Source: CALIZF01 sp046292445 (lineage in GTDB: Bacteria > Pseudomonadota > Alphaproteobacteria > Rhodobacterales > Rhodobacteraceae). Taken from it: 64,000 bases of DNA. This document shows positions 35,887-44,026 of the stretch, one piece after another. The position numbers were made by a program, and so were the translations under genes. Numbering within the stretch: position 1 is the stretch's first letter; each line of letters opens with the position of its first letter. Location: contig JBKBQT010000003.1 in the NCBI GenBank assembly GCA_046292445.1, positions 117,352 to 181,351 of the forward strand, written 5' to 3'. Under the pieces are notes generated by a model. The model saw only the letters and a program-made list of their open reading frames with translations, did no database searches and was not told the DNA's origin.

Positions 35887-36870
35887 TCAGTCGCGCAGGT
35901 TCTTCGCGCTGTCCTTGATCGCGGCGAACTGACCCGAGGGACGGTAACGCCACAGGTAATCGGGCAGGATCGCCGCCATCGGCGTCGGCTCGATTCCGAG
36001 ATCCGCAAAGCCGCGCGCACCCGGCGCCACGACGTTGTCGCGCGCAAGGTTGCGCACCTGATCGCGCGTCAGCACGCCATTGGTGAAGAGGCCCAGTGTG
36101 ATCGCCTGCAGCGCATCGAATCCCGCCGCCATGACCCGCGCCGCCGCGAACGGCACGTTCAGCACGATCCGCCGCCGCTGGATCACCGCCAGCATCCGTT
36201 CCATCAGTGCGCGGAAGGTGAGCACCTCGGGCCCGCCAAGCTCGTAGACACCCGGTGCGACATCGCCGAGGATCGCCTTTTCGGCAGCGGCGGCAACGTC
36301 ATCGACATAGACCGGCTGGAACCGGGTCGAGCCGCCCACGACAGGCAGCACCGGCCCCATCCGCGCCATCGCGGCGAAGCGATTGAAGAACTGGTCCTCC
36401 GGCCCGAAGATGATCGAGGGGCGCAGGACGACCGCCTGCGGCATGGCCGCGATCACCGCCGCCTCGCCGGCCGCCTTGGTGCGGGCATAGACGCTGGCCG
36501 ATCCAGCATCGGCGCCGATGGCCGAGATCTGCACCATCCGCGCCACCCCCGTTTCCGCCGCGATGCGGGCGATCCGCCCCGCGCCCTCGGCCTGGACGGC
36601 ATCAAATCCGTTGCGACCCGATTCAACGAGGATCCCGACGCAGTTGACCACCGCCTCGGCCCCGACCATGGCGGCCCGCACGCTCGCATCGTCGCGGATG
36701 TTGCAGCCGACCGGCTCCACCTGCCCCGGCGTGCCGTAGGGGCGCACGAAGATCGCCTCGTTCGGGCGCCGCACGGCAACCCGCACGCGCCAGCCGGCCT
36801 GAGCCATCCGGCGCGCGATGTAGCGCCCGACAAAGCCCGAACCGCCATAGATCGTGACCAGCCGTGCCAT
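35887..36870 (-). CDS. Complex I NDUFA9-like NAD(P)-binding protein
   Basis: Atypical short-chain dehydrogenase/reductase of 327 residues, related to the NDUFA9 accessory subunit of complex I. The nucleotide-binding glycine motif is GGSGFVGRYIARRMAQAG at about residues 8-25. VNCVGILVESG and a Tyr/Lys pair in SVYARTKAAGE follow. Start at ATG 36870. Whether it binds complex I in this organism or acts as a separate reductase is not known. It lies just upstream of, and divergent to, tRNA-Leu. Confidence 0.9.
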   Translation of the reverse strand: MARLVTIYGGSGFVGRYIARRMAQAGWRVRVAVRRPNEAIFVRPYGTPGQVEPVGCNIRDDASVRAAMVGAEAVVNCVGILVESGRNGFDAVQAEGAGRIARIAAETGVARMVQISAIGADAGSASVYARTKAAGEAAVIAAMPQAVVLRPSIIFGPEDQFFNRFAAMARMGPVLPVVGGSTRFQPVYVDDVAAAAEKAILGDVAPGVYELGGPEVLTFRALMERMLAVIQRRRIVLNVPFAAARVMAAGFDALQAITLGLFTNGVLTRDQVRNLARDNVVAPGARGFADLGIEPTPMAAILPDYLWRYRPSGQFAAIKDSAKNLRD

Positions 36871-36972
36871 CCGCGCATCCCTTCCCGCCGGGTTCTGCCG
36901 CCCCTTCCCTAGCCGCAGCGCAAAGCCCCGGCAAGCCGCCATGCCGCCGCATCGCCGTGCGTGCACGGGCCG

Positions 36973-37001
36973 TTGACACCATCCGGCGCGGCGATTACAG
37001 C
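36973..37001 (+). promoter_or_regulatory. Promoter of tRNA-Leu(CAG)
   Basis: TTGACA at 36973-36978, a 17-base spacer, and TACAGC at 36996-37001 give a plausible sigma-70 promoter. The predicted start of transcription would be about 10 bases before the tRNA. Confidence 0.6.
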
Positions 37002-37017
37002 ACGCAGCACGCGATCG

Positions 37018-37102
37018 GCCCAGATGGCGGAATTGGTAGACGCGCTGGTTTCAGGTACCAGTGCCGCAAGGCGTGGAGGTTCGAGTCCTCTTCTGGGCAC
37101 CA
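37018..37102 (+). tRNA. tRNA-Leu (anticodon CAG)
   Basis: The 85-base gene folds as a class II tRNA: acceptor GCCCAGA pairs with TCTGGGC (37092-37098), the anticodon stem CTGGT/ACCAG encloses TTCAGGT (anticodon CAG, reads CUG), a variable arm follows, and GGTTCGAGTCC forms the T arm. ACCA is encoded at 37099-37102. The 3' end serves as the attachment site of the island to the right. The integration left the gene intact but moved its native terminator away. Confidence 0.97.
37087..37102 (+). repeat. Left attachment site (attL core)
   Basis: CCTCTTCTGGGCACCA, identical to 46110-46125. It comprises the last part of the T arm, the acceptor 3' strand and CCA of tRNA-Leu(CAG). Confidence 0.9.
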
Positions 37103-37169
37103 GCTTTTCAGCGTATCTATCTGATTTCATTTAATTATCAGGTGTCGAGCTTCGCGTGTGTCCCCCGCA

Positions 37170-37388
37170 TTATCCACCTTTCATGCCTCGATAGCCGAGG
37201 GCCGCGTCGCACCCGGCGGCCTCGATGAACGCGCGAAGCTCGCCGTCGGCCGCCGCATCGCCCGCCGCCTTGCGCGCCGCCAGCCGGTCGAGAAACCGCA
37301 CCGCTTCCGTGAAGGCTTGATCGGCATCGGGGTCCGGTCTCGCCCGCCTCGCCGCTTCCAGCCTCGCAATCCGACGGGTCAAGCTCAT
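37170..37388 (-). CDS. Small island protein, 72 residues
   Basis: A short, charged, helical protein (opening MSLTRRIARLEAARRARPDP, end CDAALGYRGMKGG). I recognise no function. Its start overlaps the stop of the DUF5681-like gene (ATGA), so it ends the island backbone operon at the left edge. The MSLTRRIARLE opening resembles small proteins often found beside phage packaging or plasmid genes, but this is a weak impression. Confidence 0.6.
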   Translation of the reverse strand: MSLTRRIARLEAARRARPDPDADQAFTEAVRFLDRLAARKAAGDAAADGELRAFIEAAGCDAALGYRGMKGG

Positions 37389-37831
37389 GCTACCCCCCGA
37401 TCAGCTTCCAGCGCGGCAAGGCGAGCCTCGAGTTCCGACACCTCGAGCGTGCGCCGGAAGGCTTCGACCAGCGCCATGACATGCGCGCCTTCGGTCGGGG
37501 TCAGCTCGCCCGCCGCCACGGCATCCAGCACCGCGCCAGCCGCCCTCACAGTATCGGCGGCCGAGTGCATAGCCGGAAGCTTCACGGTCACAGGGGCGTC
37601 TTTGCGTGGCGGGGCAATGCGTTCGAGGCAAAGCCGCAAGGCCGTCACGTCGCCGCCCAGCGCGAGTTCAACCGCCCGCCGGGTCAGGGCTTCGGCCTCG
37701 CCGTCCAAAAGCGCCATCACGGCCAGCGTTGTCTTGTGGCGCGCCCCGTGCGGGCGGCCCGAGTTGCCGGTTGTGAAGCGGCCCCGCCCGTCGCGCCCCG
37801 CCGTTACTTTTCCGTAATTCCGGGCCGTCAT
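37385..37831 (-). CDS. DUF5681 domain-containing protein
   Basis: A 148-residue protein with the DUF5681 pattern: RGRFTTGNSGRPHGARHKTT, then ALLDGEAEALTRRAVELALG, LRLCLERIAPPRKDAPV and a leucine-rich helical tail. Members are common in phages and integrative elements of alphaproteobacteria; the function is not established. ATG 37831 is supported by the family N terminus. It is coupled to the next small gene by an ATGA overlap. Upstream lies a broken copy of the winged-helix gene found intact at 41847-42272. Confidence 0.8.
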   Translation of the reverse strand: MTARNYGKVTAGRDGRGRFTTGNSGRPHGARHKTTLAVMALLDGEAEALTRRAVELALGGDVTALRLCLERIAPPRKDAPVTVKLPAMHSAADTVRAAGAVLDAVAAGELTPTEGAHVMALVEAFRRTLEVSELEARLAALEADRGVA

Positions 37832-37858
37832 GGATCCATCCTTTCCGTTGTCGGGCAG

Positions 37859-38024
37859 GCCCGCCCGAGTTAATCCATCCGCACCAGCCCGAGCGCGCGC
37901 AGCCGGGCCTCGGCCTGCCATGCCCGCATTGCGCCCCAGCCCAGCGTCGCCGCCCTAGCGCCATAGGTCGCAGGTCCGTGAAGGCGCAGCAGGTCGAGAT
38001 ACGCGCCCGCGTCCGGGTCCAGCC
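37859..38024 (-). pseudogene. Truncated second copy of the island winged-helix gene
   Basis: 166 bases align without gaps to 41878-42043 inside the intact gene, with about 20 mismatches (near 88% identity by eye). The copy has a nonsense codon where the intact gene has GAA (GAT-TAA against GAT-GAA in the VRMDELG stretch) and lacks the N-terminal half. It lies on the opposite side of the cargo from the intact gene. The divergence suggests it came from a related element rather than from a recent duplication. Confidence 0.75.
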
Positions 38025-38103
38025 CATCGGCCCGCTACGGGCAACTGGTGCCGGTTCCGGACGCAGAGGGGTTACCACACGACGCGCCGGGTCAGCGGTT
38101 AGC

Positions 38104-38351
38104 TGCACAATCTTGAGACGATGGAGCAACTGTCTACGCCTGAGCCGCGTCGAAACAAGGCTGCTTTGTCTGAAACTACACGGCTAGCGGCTAAGTGCAG
38201 GGGATATCGATTCTCATTCCGCCGAGTTCAAGATCCGTGTGGTCGCCCTGAACGGGTTCACTGTGATCGGCTTCCCGGTCACAGAGGGCGTGGGGAAAGT
38301 CTCTCTGGGGACGGGGGACCTTACCCGTCAGGCCATTTTTGCAACAAAGGC
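38104..38351 (+). pseudogene. Remnant of an IS5-family (IS903-like) transposase, 3' end
   Basis: The conceptual frame reads SRVETRLLCLKLHG, stop, RLSAGDIDS, EFKIRVVALNGFTVIGFPVT, matching the C terminus of the transposase at 48.8-49.8 kb (SRIETKMHCLKLLGQRLRAR, VRVAVLNGFTALGIPVT) with stop codons. It ends at TTTTTGCAACAAAGGC, which resembles the right inverted repeat of IS903-type elements. The left part of the element is missing. Confidence 0.75.
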
Positions 38352-38445
38352 ACGAAGGGACTGCATGCGCTCTATGGCCCACAAACATCAGCCTGAGGCG
38401 CACCCGGTGCAGTTCAGAAAGACGCACCAGCGTGCATCCACTTAA

Positions 38446-39861
38446 CAGGCTGCTGAAGAAGTCTACGAGGCGGAACAGTTTTCCCTCTGTCTGGGCGGCA
38501 GCGGTGAGCGTCGTGCTGGTCGAGGCGAGGTATGGGTGCCCGATGCCGCCCCTCGTCGTCACGCAGCCAGCATCCGGGGCAGTCGGGCGAGGTTGTTGGC
38601 GGCCATGGTCAGTATGAAGCGGGACCGCACCTTCTCGAGGCCGCGATAGACGGTCTGGGCCATGCCGCCGACGGTCTTGGCCCAGCCGAAAGTGAGGAGG
38701 ATCAGACAACGATCCGGGGGATCGTTGGCCCGACCCAAGTCGATCCGTTTGCGGTGCCTGATCGACAGGGCGTAGCCTGCGTGCCGGGTCGTGCGGCCGT
38801 CGATCGCCGCGTGCCGCGATTTCTGTGCGACATGCGGGGTGACGCAGGCCTGCCGCAGGTCGGCGACGAACTCGGTCGAGTCGAAGCCCTTGTCGGCGCC
38901 CAACGTCAGCTGGCGGGTCGAGCCCGACGAGTGTCGGTGGATCATGTCAAGCGCTGCGCGCCGTTCGGCGTGGCCGTCTGCCTGGGTCAGGTCGCCCTGC
39001 ACGATCAGGCCGGAGCGGTTTGCCATCAGCGCATGGCCGATGAAGCAGAGCATGGCCCCGGTGTCCGGCGACTTCTTGTAGAGCCGGGCATCCGGGTCGG
39101 TGGTCGAGGCATGGGTGGCGTTGGACCGATTCTCGCCCCGGAAGTCGATCTCGGCATTGCGGCTCTGGCGGGTTGGACGGGACATCGGGTCGGTCTCGGT
39201 CGTTTGGGGTTGATCCTCGGTGGTGGCGTTGGGTCCGGGGGGTCCGGGGGGTCCGGGCGGGCTGCCCGGATCGCTGTCGGGCGGCGTGTTCTCCGCCTTG
39301 GGCTGGAAACTCTTCATCGAGGCCCAGGCCTTGACCAGCGTGCCATCGACCGAGACGTGGTCGTCCGACAACAGCGGCGCGACCTCGCGGTGGGCCAGGA
39401 TCGCCGCCATCACCTTGCGCGACATGTCGGTGGTCAGCAGCCGGTCGCGGTTCTTGGTGAAAACGGTCGGCACCCAGACCGGATCGTCGATCCCCAGCCC
39501 CACGAACCAGCGGAACAGGAGATTATACTGCATCTGCTCCATCAGCTGCCGTTCCGAGCGGACCGAAAACAGGATCCGGATCAGGCTCGCCCGGATCAAC
39601 CGCTCCGGCGCAATCGAGGGCCGGCCAAAATCGGTGTAAAGCGCCTCGAACTCGGCATCGAGGCTGGTCAGCGCCGCGTTCACCACCTGCCGGATCTTGC
39701 GCAGCGGATGCCGGGCGGGGATGCGCTCTTCAAGGTCAACATAGCTGAACAGCGACCCGCTCGCCTCGTCCGTCCCGCGCATCTGCACCCCCGCCGTTGT
39801 CCAACGTAGGGTGAATCACGTTCCGCAAACCGGGTCGAGGGCCGACTTCTACAGCAGCCTG
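38446..39861 (-). mobile_element. Insertion sequence, IS5/IS1182-like, 1416 bp
   Basis: Terminal inverted repeats are CAGGCTGCTGAAGAAGTC (38446-38463) and, on the other strand, CAGGCTGCTGTAGAAGTC (39844-39861), with one mismatch. TTAA flanks both ends (38442-38445 and 39862-39865), consistent with a 4-base target duplication. A single leftward transposase gene fills it. The element sits inside the island cargo region. Confidence 0.88.
38559..39788 (-). CDS. DDE transposase of the IS5/IS1182-like element, probably inactive
   Basis: A 409-residue transposase with the N-terminal RIPARHPLRKIRQVVN and SERQLMEQMQYNLLFRWFVG, catalytic-domain segments DDHVSVDGTLVKAWASMKSF and LGADKGFDS, and a C-terminal FGWAKTVGG. 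In relatives the last acidic residue lies in KRIEExFGW. Here KRID is followed by an in-frame insert of about 14 residues (LGRANDPPDRCLILL), encoded by a hairpin sequence, before TFGWAKT. The catalytic glutamate is thus lost or displaced. A proline-rich stretch (PPGPPGPPGP) joins the two halves of the domain. Confidence 0.85.
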   Translation of the reverse strand: MQMRGTDEASGSLFSYVDLEERIPARHPLRKIRQVVNAALTSLDAEFEALYTDFGRPSIAPERLIRASLIRILFSVRSERQLMEQMQYNLLFRWFVGLGIDDPVWVPTVFTKNRDRLLTTDMSRKVMAAILAHREVAPLLSDDHVSVDGTLVKAWASMKSFQPKAENTPPDSDPGSPPGPPGPPGPNATTEDQPQTTETDPMSRPTRQSRNAEIDFRGENRSNATHASTTDPDARLYKKSPDTGAMLCFIGHALMANRSGLIVQGDLTQADGHAERRAALDMIHRHSSGSTRQLTLGADKGFDSTEFVADLRQACVTPHVAQKSRHAAIDGRTTRHAGYALSIRHRKRIDLGRANDPPDRCLILLTFGWAKTVGGMAQTVYRGLEKVRSRFILTMAANNLARLPRMLAA

Positions 39862-39922
39862 TTAACGCTACTTTAACCAAACTTCGGGATACAGGTGAAA
39901 GTCGGGGAAACTGGAGCGAGCC

Positions 39923-40519
39923 GTGACCAAGACTTCAACTTTTCCAGTAGATCTCGTTGAGTGTCTCTACCAAACTTACGACCACCTAATCGAATTGCCT
40001 ATGACCGGCGATTGTGAGTTCGATCCCACCGAACCCATGTTCACTTCTAGCGACGTCAAACGGTTGTTAAGGATATCGAAATCGAACTACGTTTTTAAGC
40101 TTCGGATCGGTGCAATTCAAGGATACGCTCCTCCGGGGCGACCTCACCTCGTGTTGGGCCTGCATAGCTTTTACGATCTTCTTGCCATCAGGACGGCGAA
40201 CGTTGTATCCACACAGCATTTTGCATTTGCCGAGGAAGCGCTCGATAAAGTCGCAGAAATTATTAATTGCGTTGGTTGCACTGAGTACTGCCGGGCAGTG
40301 GAAGCACTGTTTTACGGCCTAACAGAAAAAAGGTTATGCGCGGCAATGATGCACAAAGGAACGTATGATGCGACCAATGTGCGCGTTGCATATTGCACAT
40401 ATCGCCTTGGACTGATGGTCAACAAATTGCTCGCAAAAGAGCGCACTGTCATGGGTACCGCGCTTATGCGAAACGCGAGAAAGAGTGGTGAATTATGTCA
40501 AATTTATTGGGGTCTTTAA
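39923..40519 (+). CDS. Unknown island cargo protein, possible DNA-binding
   Basis: A 198-residue protein that I do not recognise. Base use is clearly more AT-rich than the surroundings, a sign of recent acquisition. Residues about 41-60 (TSSDVKRLLRISKSNYVFKL), followed by GYAPPGRPHLVLGLHSFYD, have the feel of a MerR/excisionase-type winged helix. The rest is helical with several cysteines (INCVGCTEYCRAVE). Start GTG 39923 with GGAG upstream. It lies 107 bases before an RTX gene on the same strand, so it could regulate or accompany it. Confidence 0.65.
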   Translation: MTKTSTFPVDLVECLYQTYDHLIELPMTGDCEFDPTEPMFTSSDVKRLLRISKSNYVFKLRIGAIQGYAPPGRPHLVLGLHSFYDLLAIRTANVVSTQHFAFAEEALDKVAEIINCVGCTEYCRAVEALFYGLTEKRLCAAMMHKGTYDATNVRVAYCTYRLGLMVNKLLAKERTVMGTALMRNARKSGELCQIYWGL

Positions 40520-40626
40520 TCAATTACTCCAGCAAGGCCGGACGGTCTTCGAGCGTCGGAAACGGCGCGTTAACTTCTTGCCGCTAACTGTGACCACCAA
40601 CGGGAGTCGCCTTAGGAGCCGTACCA

Positions 40627-41424
40627 ATGAACTTCAGGAAGTTGCAGAGACTGCTGGACGAGCATAAAGAGCTTACCGTTTCCGAGCTATTGGACCTGGT
40701 CCGTGGCCTGCGGCCCAGCGAAGGTCGATTCGACACATTGTCGCCTTCCGAAGAAACGAGGGTTCGGTTGGCGCATGCAGTGGAATCCAAACCGGTGGTT
40801 GCGAGCGCGCGCCGCATCGAACTGAGCGACAGCAATGATAGCGTCCGGATGGCGAGCGGTAACGACACTGTCTATGGTATGAAAGGCAATGATCTTATCG
40901 ATGGCGGTGGTGGACATGATCTCCTTGTCGGCAACGCCGGTGACGACACGCTGATCGGTGGCGGCGGAAACGACACGCTGGTCGGAGAAGCGGGCAACGA
41001 CAAACTATTCGGAGGTGTCGGCGCAGACCGTCTTTATGGCTGGAGCGGCGACGACACCTTAAAGGGTGGAGCGGGAAGAGACGCACTATTCGGGGGTGCA
41101 GGCAACGACAAACTTTTTGGAGGGGGCGGCAACGACTATCTATGCGGTGGCTCAGGAATTGATGAACTCGTCGGAGGAGCTGGAGCAGACACATTTGCAT
41201 TCCGTGGTCAGGAGCCTGGCAGCGTGACCACTATCAAAGACTTCGATACCAGTGAAGACATCCAGCGGATCCAGCGAGATCTCGTTTCCGGTCCATTGAG
41301 GATTGACATGCTAAAGAGCTTCGACGGTGGCCTGATGATTGAATTTTCGGGTGACCGTGCGATCATCTATCAGAATGTGTTCGATGCGGAGGCACTATTC
41401 GCACGAATGTCTTTGTTCGACTGA
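40627..41424 (+). CDS. RTX calcium-binding repeat protein (island cargo)
   Basis: A 265-residue protein. The N-terminal 50 residues are helical (LQRLLDEHKELTVSELLDLV). Residues about 75-195 consist of RTX nonapeptides (GNDTVYGMKGNDLIDGGGG, then GGGGNDTLVGEAGNDKLFGG) that bind calcium as a parallel beta roll. The C-terminal 70 residues (ADTFAFRG, then EDIQRIQRDLV) resemble the end region of type I secretion substrates. There is no enzymatic domain, so it may be a small secreted effector or a surface or bacteriocin-like protein. AGGAG site before ATG 40627. Moderately AT-rich like its neighbour. Confidence 0.85.
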   Translation: MNFRKLQRLLDEHKELTVSELLDLVRGLRPSEGRFDTLSPSEETRVRLAHAVESKPVVASARRIELSDSNDSVRMASGNDTVYGMKGNDLIDGGGGHDLLVGNAGDDTLIGGGGNDTLVGEAGNDKLFGGVGADRLYGWSGDDTLKGGAGRDALFGGAGNDKLFGGGGNDYLCGGSGIDELVGGAGADTFAFRGQEPGSVTTIKDFDTSEDIQRIQRDLVSGPLRIDMLKSFDGGLMIEFSGDRAIIYQNVFDAEALFARMSLFD

Positions 41425-41846
41425 CGCAGTCCTTATGATCTCGGCCGGACGACTTCTTTATCGCGACCGACGTTCGGTAGAGCAACCAATCAGCGAGTGC
41501 GCTAAACGTTATTGTCCGCTTCCGTGCCTGATGGCTTCAAGTTTTGTTCCGTTTCGAGCCAGTCGCCGGCCGCTTTTGAGCTAAACGGTTTGAGGCAGAC
41601 ACCTCCAATAGAGCAAAGGATGAGGTAGACATTCACGTCATAGCGCAAAGTAAGCTGACTTGTCGAAAGACCGGGTGGACGGGTATCCGCTGTCGCTCTA
41701 GCCGCTACCGTCCTGTTCTTGCTTTGAAGATCAATGAATCTGGAGCCTAGGCGGAGCGGTCAGTCTGGACATTTACCGCGCCTGTTGTTCTCTCGAGTCG
41801 CCATGCGAGAACCTTCCAGCAGCATCGCGCCCGTTGTTTCGGCATG
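41425..41846. other. Gene-free stretch in the island
   Basis: 422 bases between the RTX gene and the convergent winged-helix gene. Base composition is mixed. I see no convincing gene, RNA, IS end or terminator. Its last part borders the sequence that is duplicated at 37859. Confidence 0.6.
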
Positions 41847-42272
41847 TCATGATTTGTCTCCTTCGGTTATCGGCACTGCCCGCCCGAGTTCATCCATCCG
41901 CACCAGCCCGCGCGCGCGCAGCCGGGCTTCCGCCTGCCATGTCCGGGTCGAGCCCCAGCCCAGCGTCGCCGCCATTGCGCCATAGGTCGCGGGTCCGTGA
42001 AGGCGCAGACGGGCGAGGTACGCGCGCGCGTCCGCGTCCAGCCGATCGCCCAGCGCCGGGGCGTCGGGTGTCGGCTGCGGGCGCGAGGGCCTTGCGACAC
42101 CCGCGACTCTTGCGACATGAACGCTATGGCTCCGGGGTCCGGGGCCTTGCGACACTTGCGACTTCTGCGACGCGGGGTCCGCGTCCGGGTTTCGTGTCGC
42201 AAAAATCGCGGGTGCCGCAGCGGCATCCCCGGCGATCTCGGCCAGCGCGGCGCGCGCGTCAAACCACAGCAT
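41847..42272 (-). CDS. Small winged-helix-like island protein
   Basis: A 141-residue protein. The N-terminal half is low-complexity (SQKSQVSQGPGPRSHSVHVA), while the C-terminal half (ARAYLARLRLHGPATYGAMA, LGWGSTRTWQAEARLRARGL, VRMDELGRA) looks like a winged helix of the replication-initiator or regulator type. Its start overlaps the end of the DUF3987-like gene by 14 bases, so it belongs to the backbone operon. A mutated partial copy lies at 37859-38024. Confidence 0.65.
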   Translation of the reverse strand: MLWFDARAALAEIAGDAAAAPAIFATRNPDADPASQKSQVSQGPGPRSHSVHVARVAGVARPSRPQPTPDAPALGDRLDADARAYLARLRLHGPATYGAMAATLGWGSTRTWQAEARLRARGLVRMDELGRAVPITEGDKS

Positions 42273-43764
42273 CGGTCGCCCTCACGATACACCAAGCTTC
42301 CGCCCGGACGGCCCCGCGCACCACAGTCCCCGGCTTCAAAAGTTTTAACCATCCATGCTTTTCGAGGATTGCCAGCGCGGCCCTTGCCCGGGGGCTTTCG
42401 CGCAGCGCACTCGGCCCAAGCCGCACCACGTCGCGCACCAGAACGTGCGGCTCCGGCCAGCTTTCCAGCAGCCAGCGCCGCAAGGCTTCGGCCCGGTCGA
42501 TTTCAGCCGATACTGTCGCGCCGCTCGCCAACCGCGCAGCTTCGGACAGATAAAATTGAGCAAGCTCGATGCCGTCGGCCATGGCGTCCGGCTGCACGTC
42601 CGGGGCGTGCAGGTCGCGCCATACGGTCAGCACTCCGGCGATGCGCGCCGCCTGTTCCGCCGCCTTCGACGCCGTGCCCGTGATGCCGCATAGATCGCCG
42701 CCGGGGGCTTGCGCCCGCTCGATTGCATCGGCAAAAGCCGTCAACAAGGCGCGGGCCTTCGGCGCAAGCGGCAATGGGCGCGGCTGCAATTCGCGGGTGT
42801 CGGGGTCCATCGGCATCGGCGTTTCGAGGATGTCGCTCAGCCGGGCCGCAAACCCGGCCAGCGCGCCGTCATCCCGCCGGGCGCTCGCCTGCAGCCGCGC
42901 GCCAATAGTGCTCGGGGGCTCGCAGATCAGGAGGCGCGCGGCGAATCCCGTATCGGCCGTCAAGGGGTCGGCCATGAAAGCGCGCGCCACGCCCGGCTGC
43001 GCCATGAGATGCAGGGCCAGCCGCCGCCCGTAAAGCGTCATGTGGCCATCACCCGCGCGCGTGCGCCGGATCGGGTTTCCTTGCCAGAGGTCATTGAGGG
43101 CGGCCAGCGTTTTGAGCCGGTTATCCGAGTTCATGGCGTGCCCGCCCAGGAATTGCCCGCCTTCGTCCGAGAAAAGCCCGAGCGACGGCTGCCCAGTGGT
43201 GAAGAGTCGCGTCAGCCCTTCAAACGTCGGTTCGCTCACGGTCCGGTCAGCCGATGGCGGCGCAGCCGGTTCCGGCCCGAGCGCCTCCAGATCGGCACGC
43301 GCCGCTGCGCGCTTTTCGCCCTTGTTGGATTTCGCGATTCCAAGGATACGGTCGCGCTCGCCCTTCCAGATCGCATGCGCATTCATCCAGCTTTGCATCG
43401 CGTCACGCTGGGCGCGGTTTTGCTCGCGCTCATGCTCGCGCAGCGCGGCCATGAGAGGCGCGTCGCAGGCGGATTTTCGCTCGCCGCTGCGCGCGACAGT
43501 CAGAAGATACAGCGACAGGGGGCGCGACCCGCCGATCGTCTCCACGTTGCAGAAGCCCTGCGTCGCGAGCGATGCCACCGCCAGCGCCGATGCCGCAGGG
43601 ATGGCCACCGGGGCTTGTGTCGCGCCCTGCACCGCCTCTACCGCCGCGCGCAGCGGCCCGAGCGCGTGCACCGGAAAGACGGCCCCCGGCGGGATTTCAC
43701 GCACCAGCAGCTGCGGGCCTTCCGGCTGGAACGGGGCTTCCTTGAATCGAGGTTCCGCGCTCAT
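42259..43764 (-). CDS. DUF3987 (YfjI-like) protein, possible replication or helicase function
   Basis: A 501-residue protein of the DUF3987 family, found in phage satellites, prophages and integrative elements. Recognisable parts are LLTVARSGERKSACDAPLM near residue 90 (a degenerate P-loop-like SGERKS), FSDEGGQFLGGHAMN (acidic motif, Walker B-like) and the helical C-terminal half. It probably acts on DNA during replication of the excised element. It lacks a primase domain. Its start overlaps the AlpA-like gene stop (ATGA). Confidence 0.78.
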   Translation of the reverse strand: MSAEPRFKEAPFQPEGPQLLVREIPPGAVFPVHALGPLRAAVEAVQGATQAPVAIPAASALAVASLATQGFCNVETIGGSRPLSLYLLTVARSGERKSACDAPLMAALREHEREQNRAQRDAMQSWMNAHAIWKGERDRILGIAKSNKGEKRAAARADLEALGPEPAAPPSADRTVSEPTFEGLTRLFTTGQPSLGLFSDEGGQFLGGHAMNSDNRLKTLAALNDLWQGNPIRRTRAGDGHMTLYGRRLALHLMAQPGVARAFMADPLTADTGFAARLLICEPPSTIGARLQASARRDDGALAGFAARLSDILETPMPMDPDTRELQPRPLPLAPKARALLTAFADAIERAQAPGGDLCGITGTASKAAEQAARIAGVLTVWRDLHAPDVQPDAMADGIELAQFYLSEAARLASGATVSAEIDRAEALRRWLLESWPEPHVLVRDVVRLGPSALRESPRARAALAILEKHGWLKLLKPGTVVRGAVRAEAWCIVRATDAVV

Positions 43765-43949
43765 GTCGACGCCGCCTTGTCGCGCAGCGCGCGCAGATGG
43801 GCGTCGATTTCATCTTCGGGCCAGTAGAGGCGCCCGCCGAGTTTGATCGGCCTCGGCAGCCGGTCCGCCGCAAGATCGGCATAAATTGCCGCCCGCGAGC
43901 GCTGCCCAAGCTTGGCGCGCACTTCGGTCAGGGTCAGATATTTTGACAT
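43761..43949 (-). CDS. AlpA-like helix-turn-helix protein (excisionase/regulator)
   Basis: A 62-residue MerR/AlpA-type DNA-binding protein: YLTLTEVRAKLGQRSRAAIY, then LPRPIKLGGRLYWPEDEIDA, the usual helix-turn-helix followed by a wing. Such proteins control or assist excision of integrative elements. An AAAGGACGG site precedes ATG 43949. Upstream an imperfect inverted repeat (GTTTCAAACC at 43950-43959, GGTTTCGAAC at 43969-43978) could be its own operator. Confidence 0.85.
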   Translation of the reverse strand: MSKYLTLTEVRAKLGQRSRAAIYADLAADRLPRPIKLGGRLYWPEDEIDAHLRALRDKAAST

Positions 43950-44026
43950 GTTTCAAACCGTCCTTTCGGGTTTCGAACGGTGCAAAACTGCCTCAATATG
44001 CCACCGGGCGGTATTGCGGAATAAAA

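Noticed and set aside
39923..41424. Calling the cargo pair a toxin-antitoxin or defence system
   Set aside because: No recognisable toxin, nuclease or immunity motif. The RTX repeats point to secretion, and the partner is unknown.
41425..41846. Small reading frames in the gene-free island stretch
   Set aside because: They lack ribosome-binding sites, have no recognisable motif and overlap each other.
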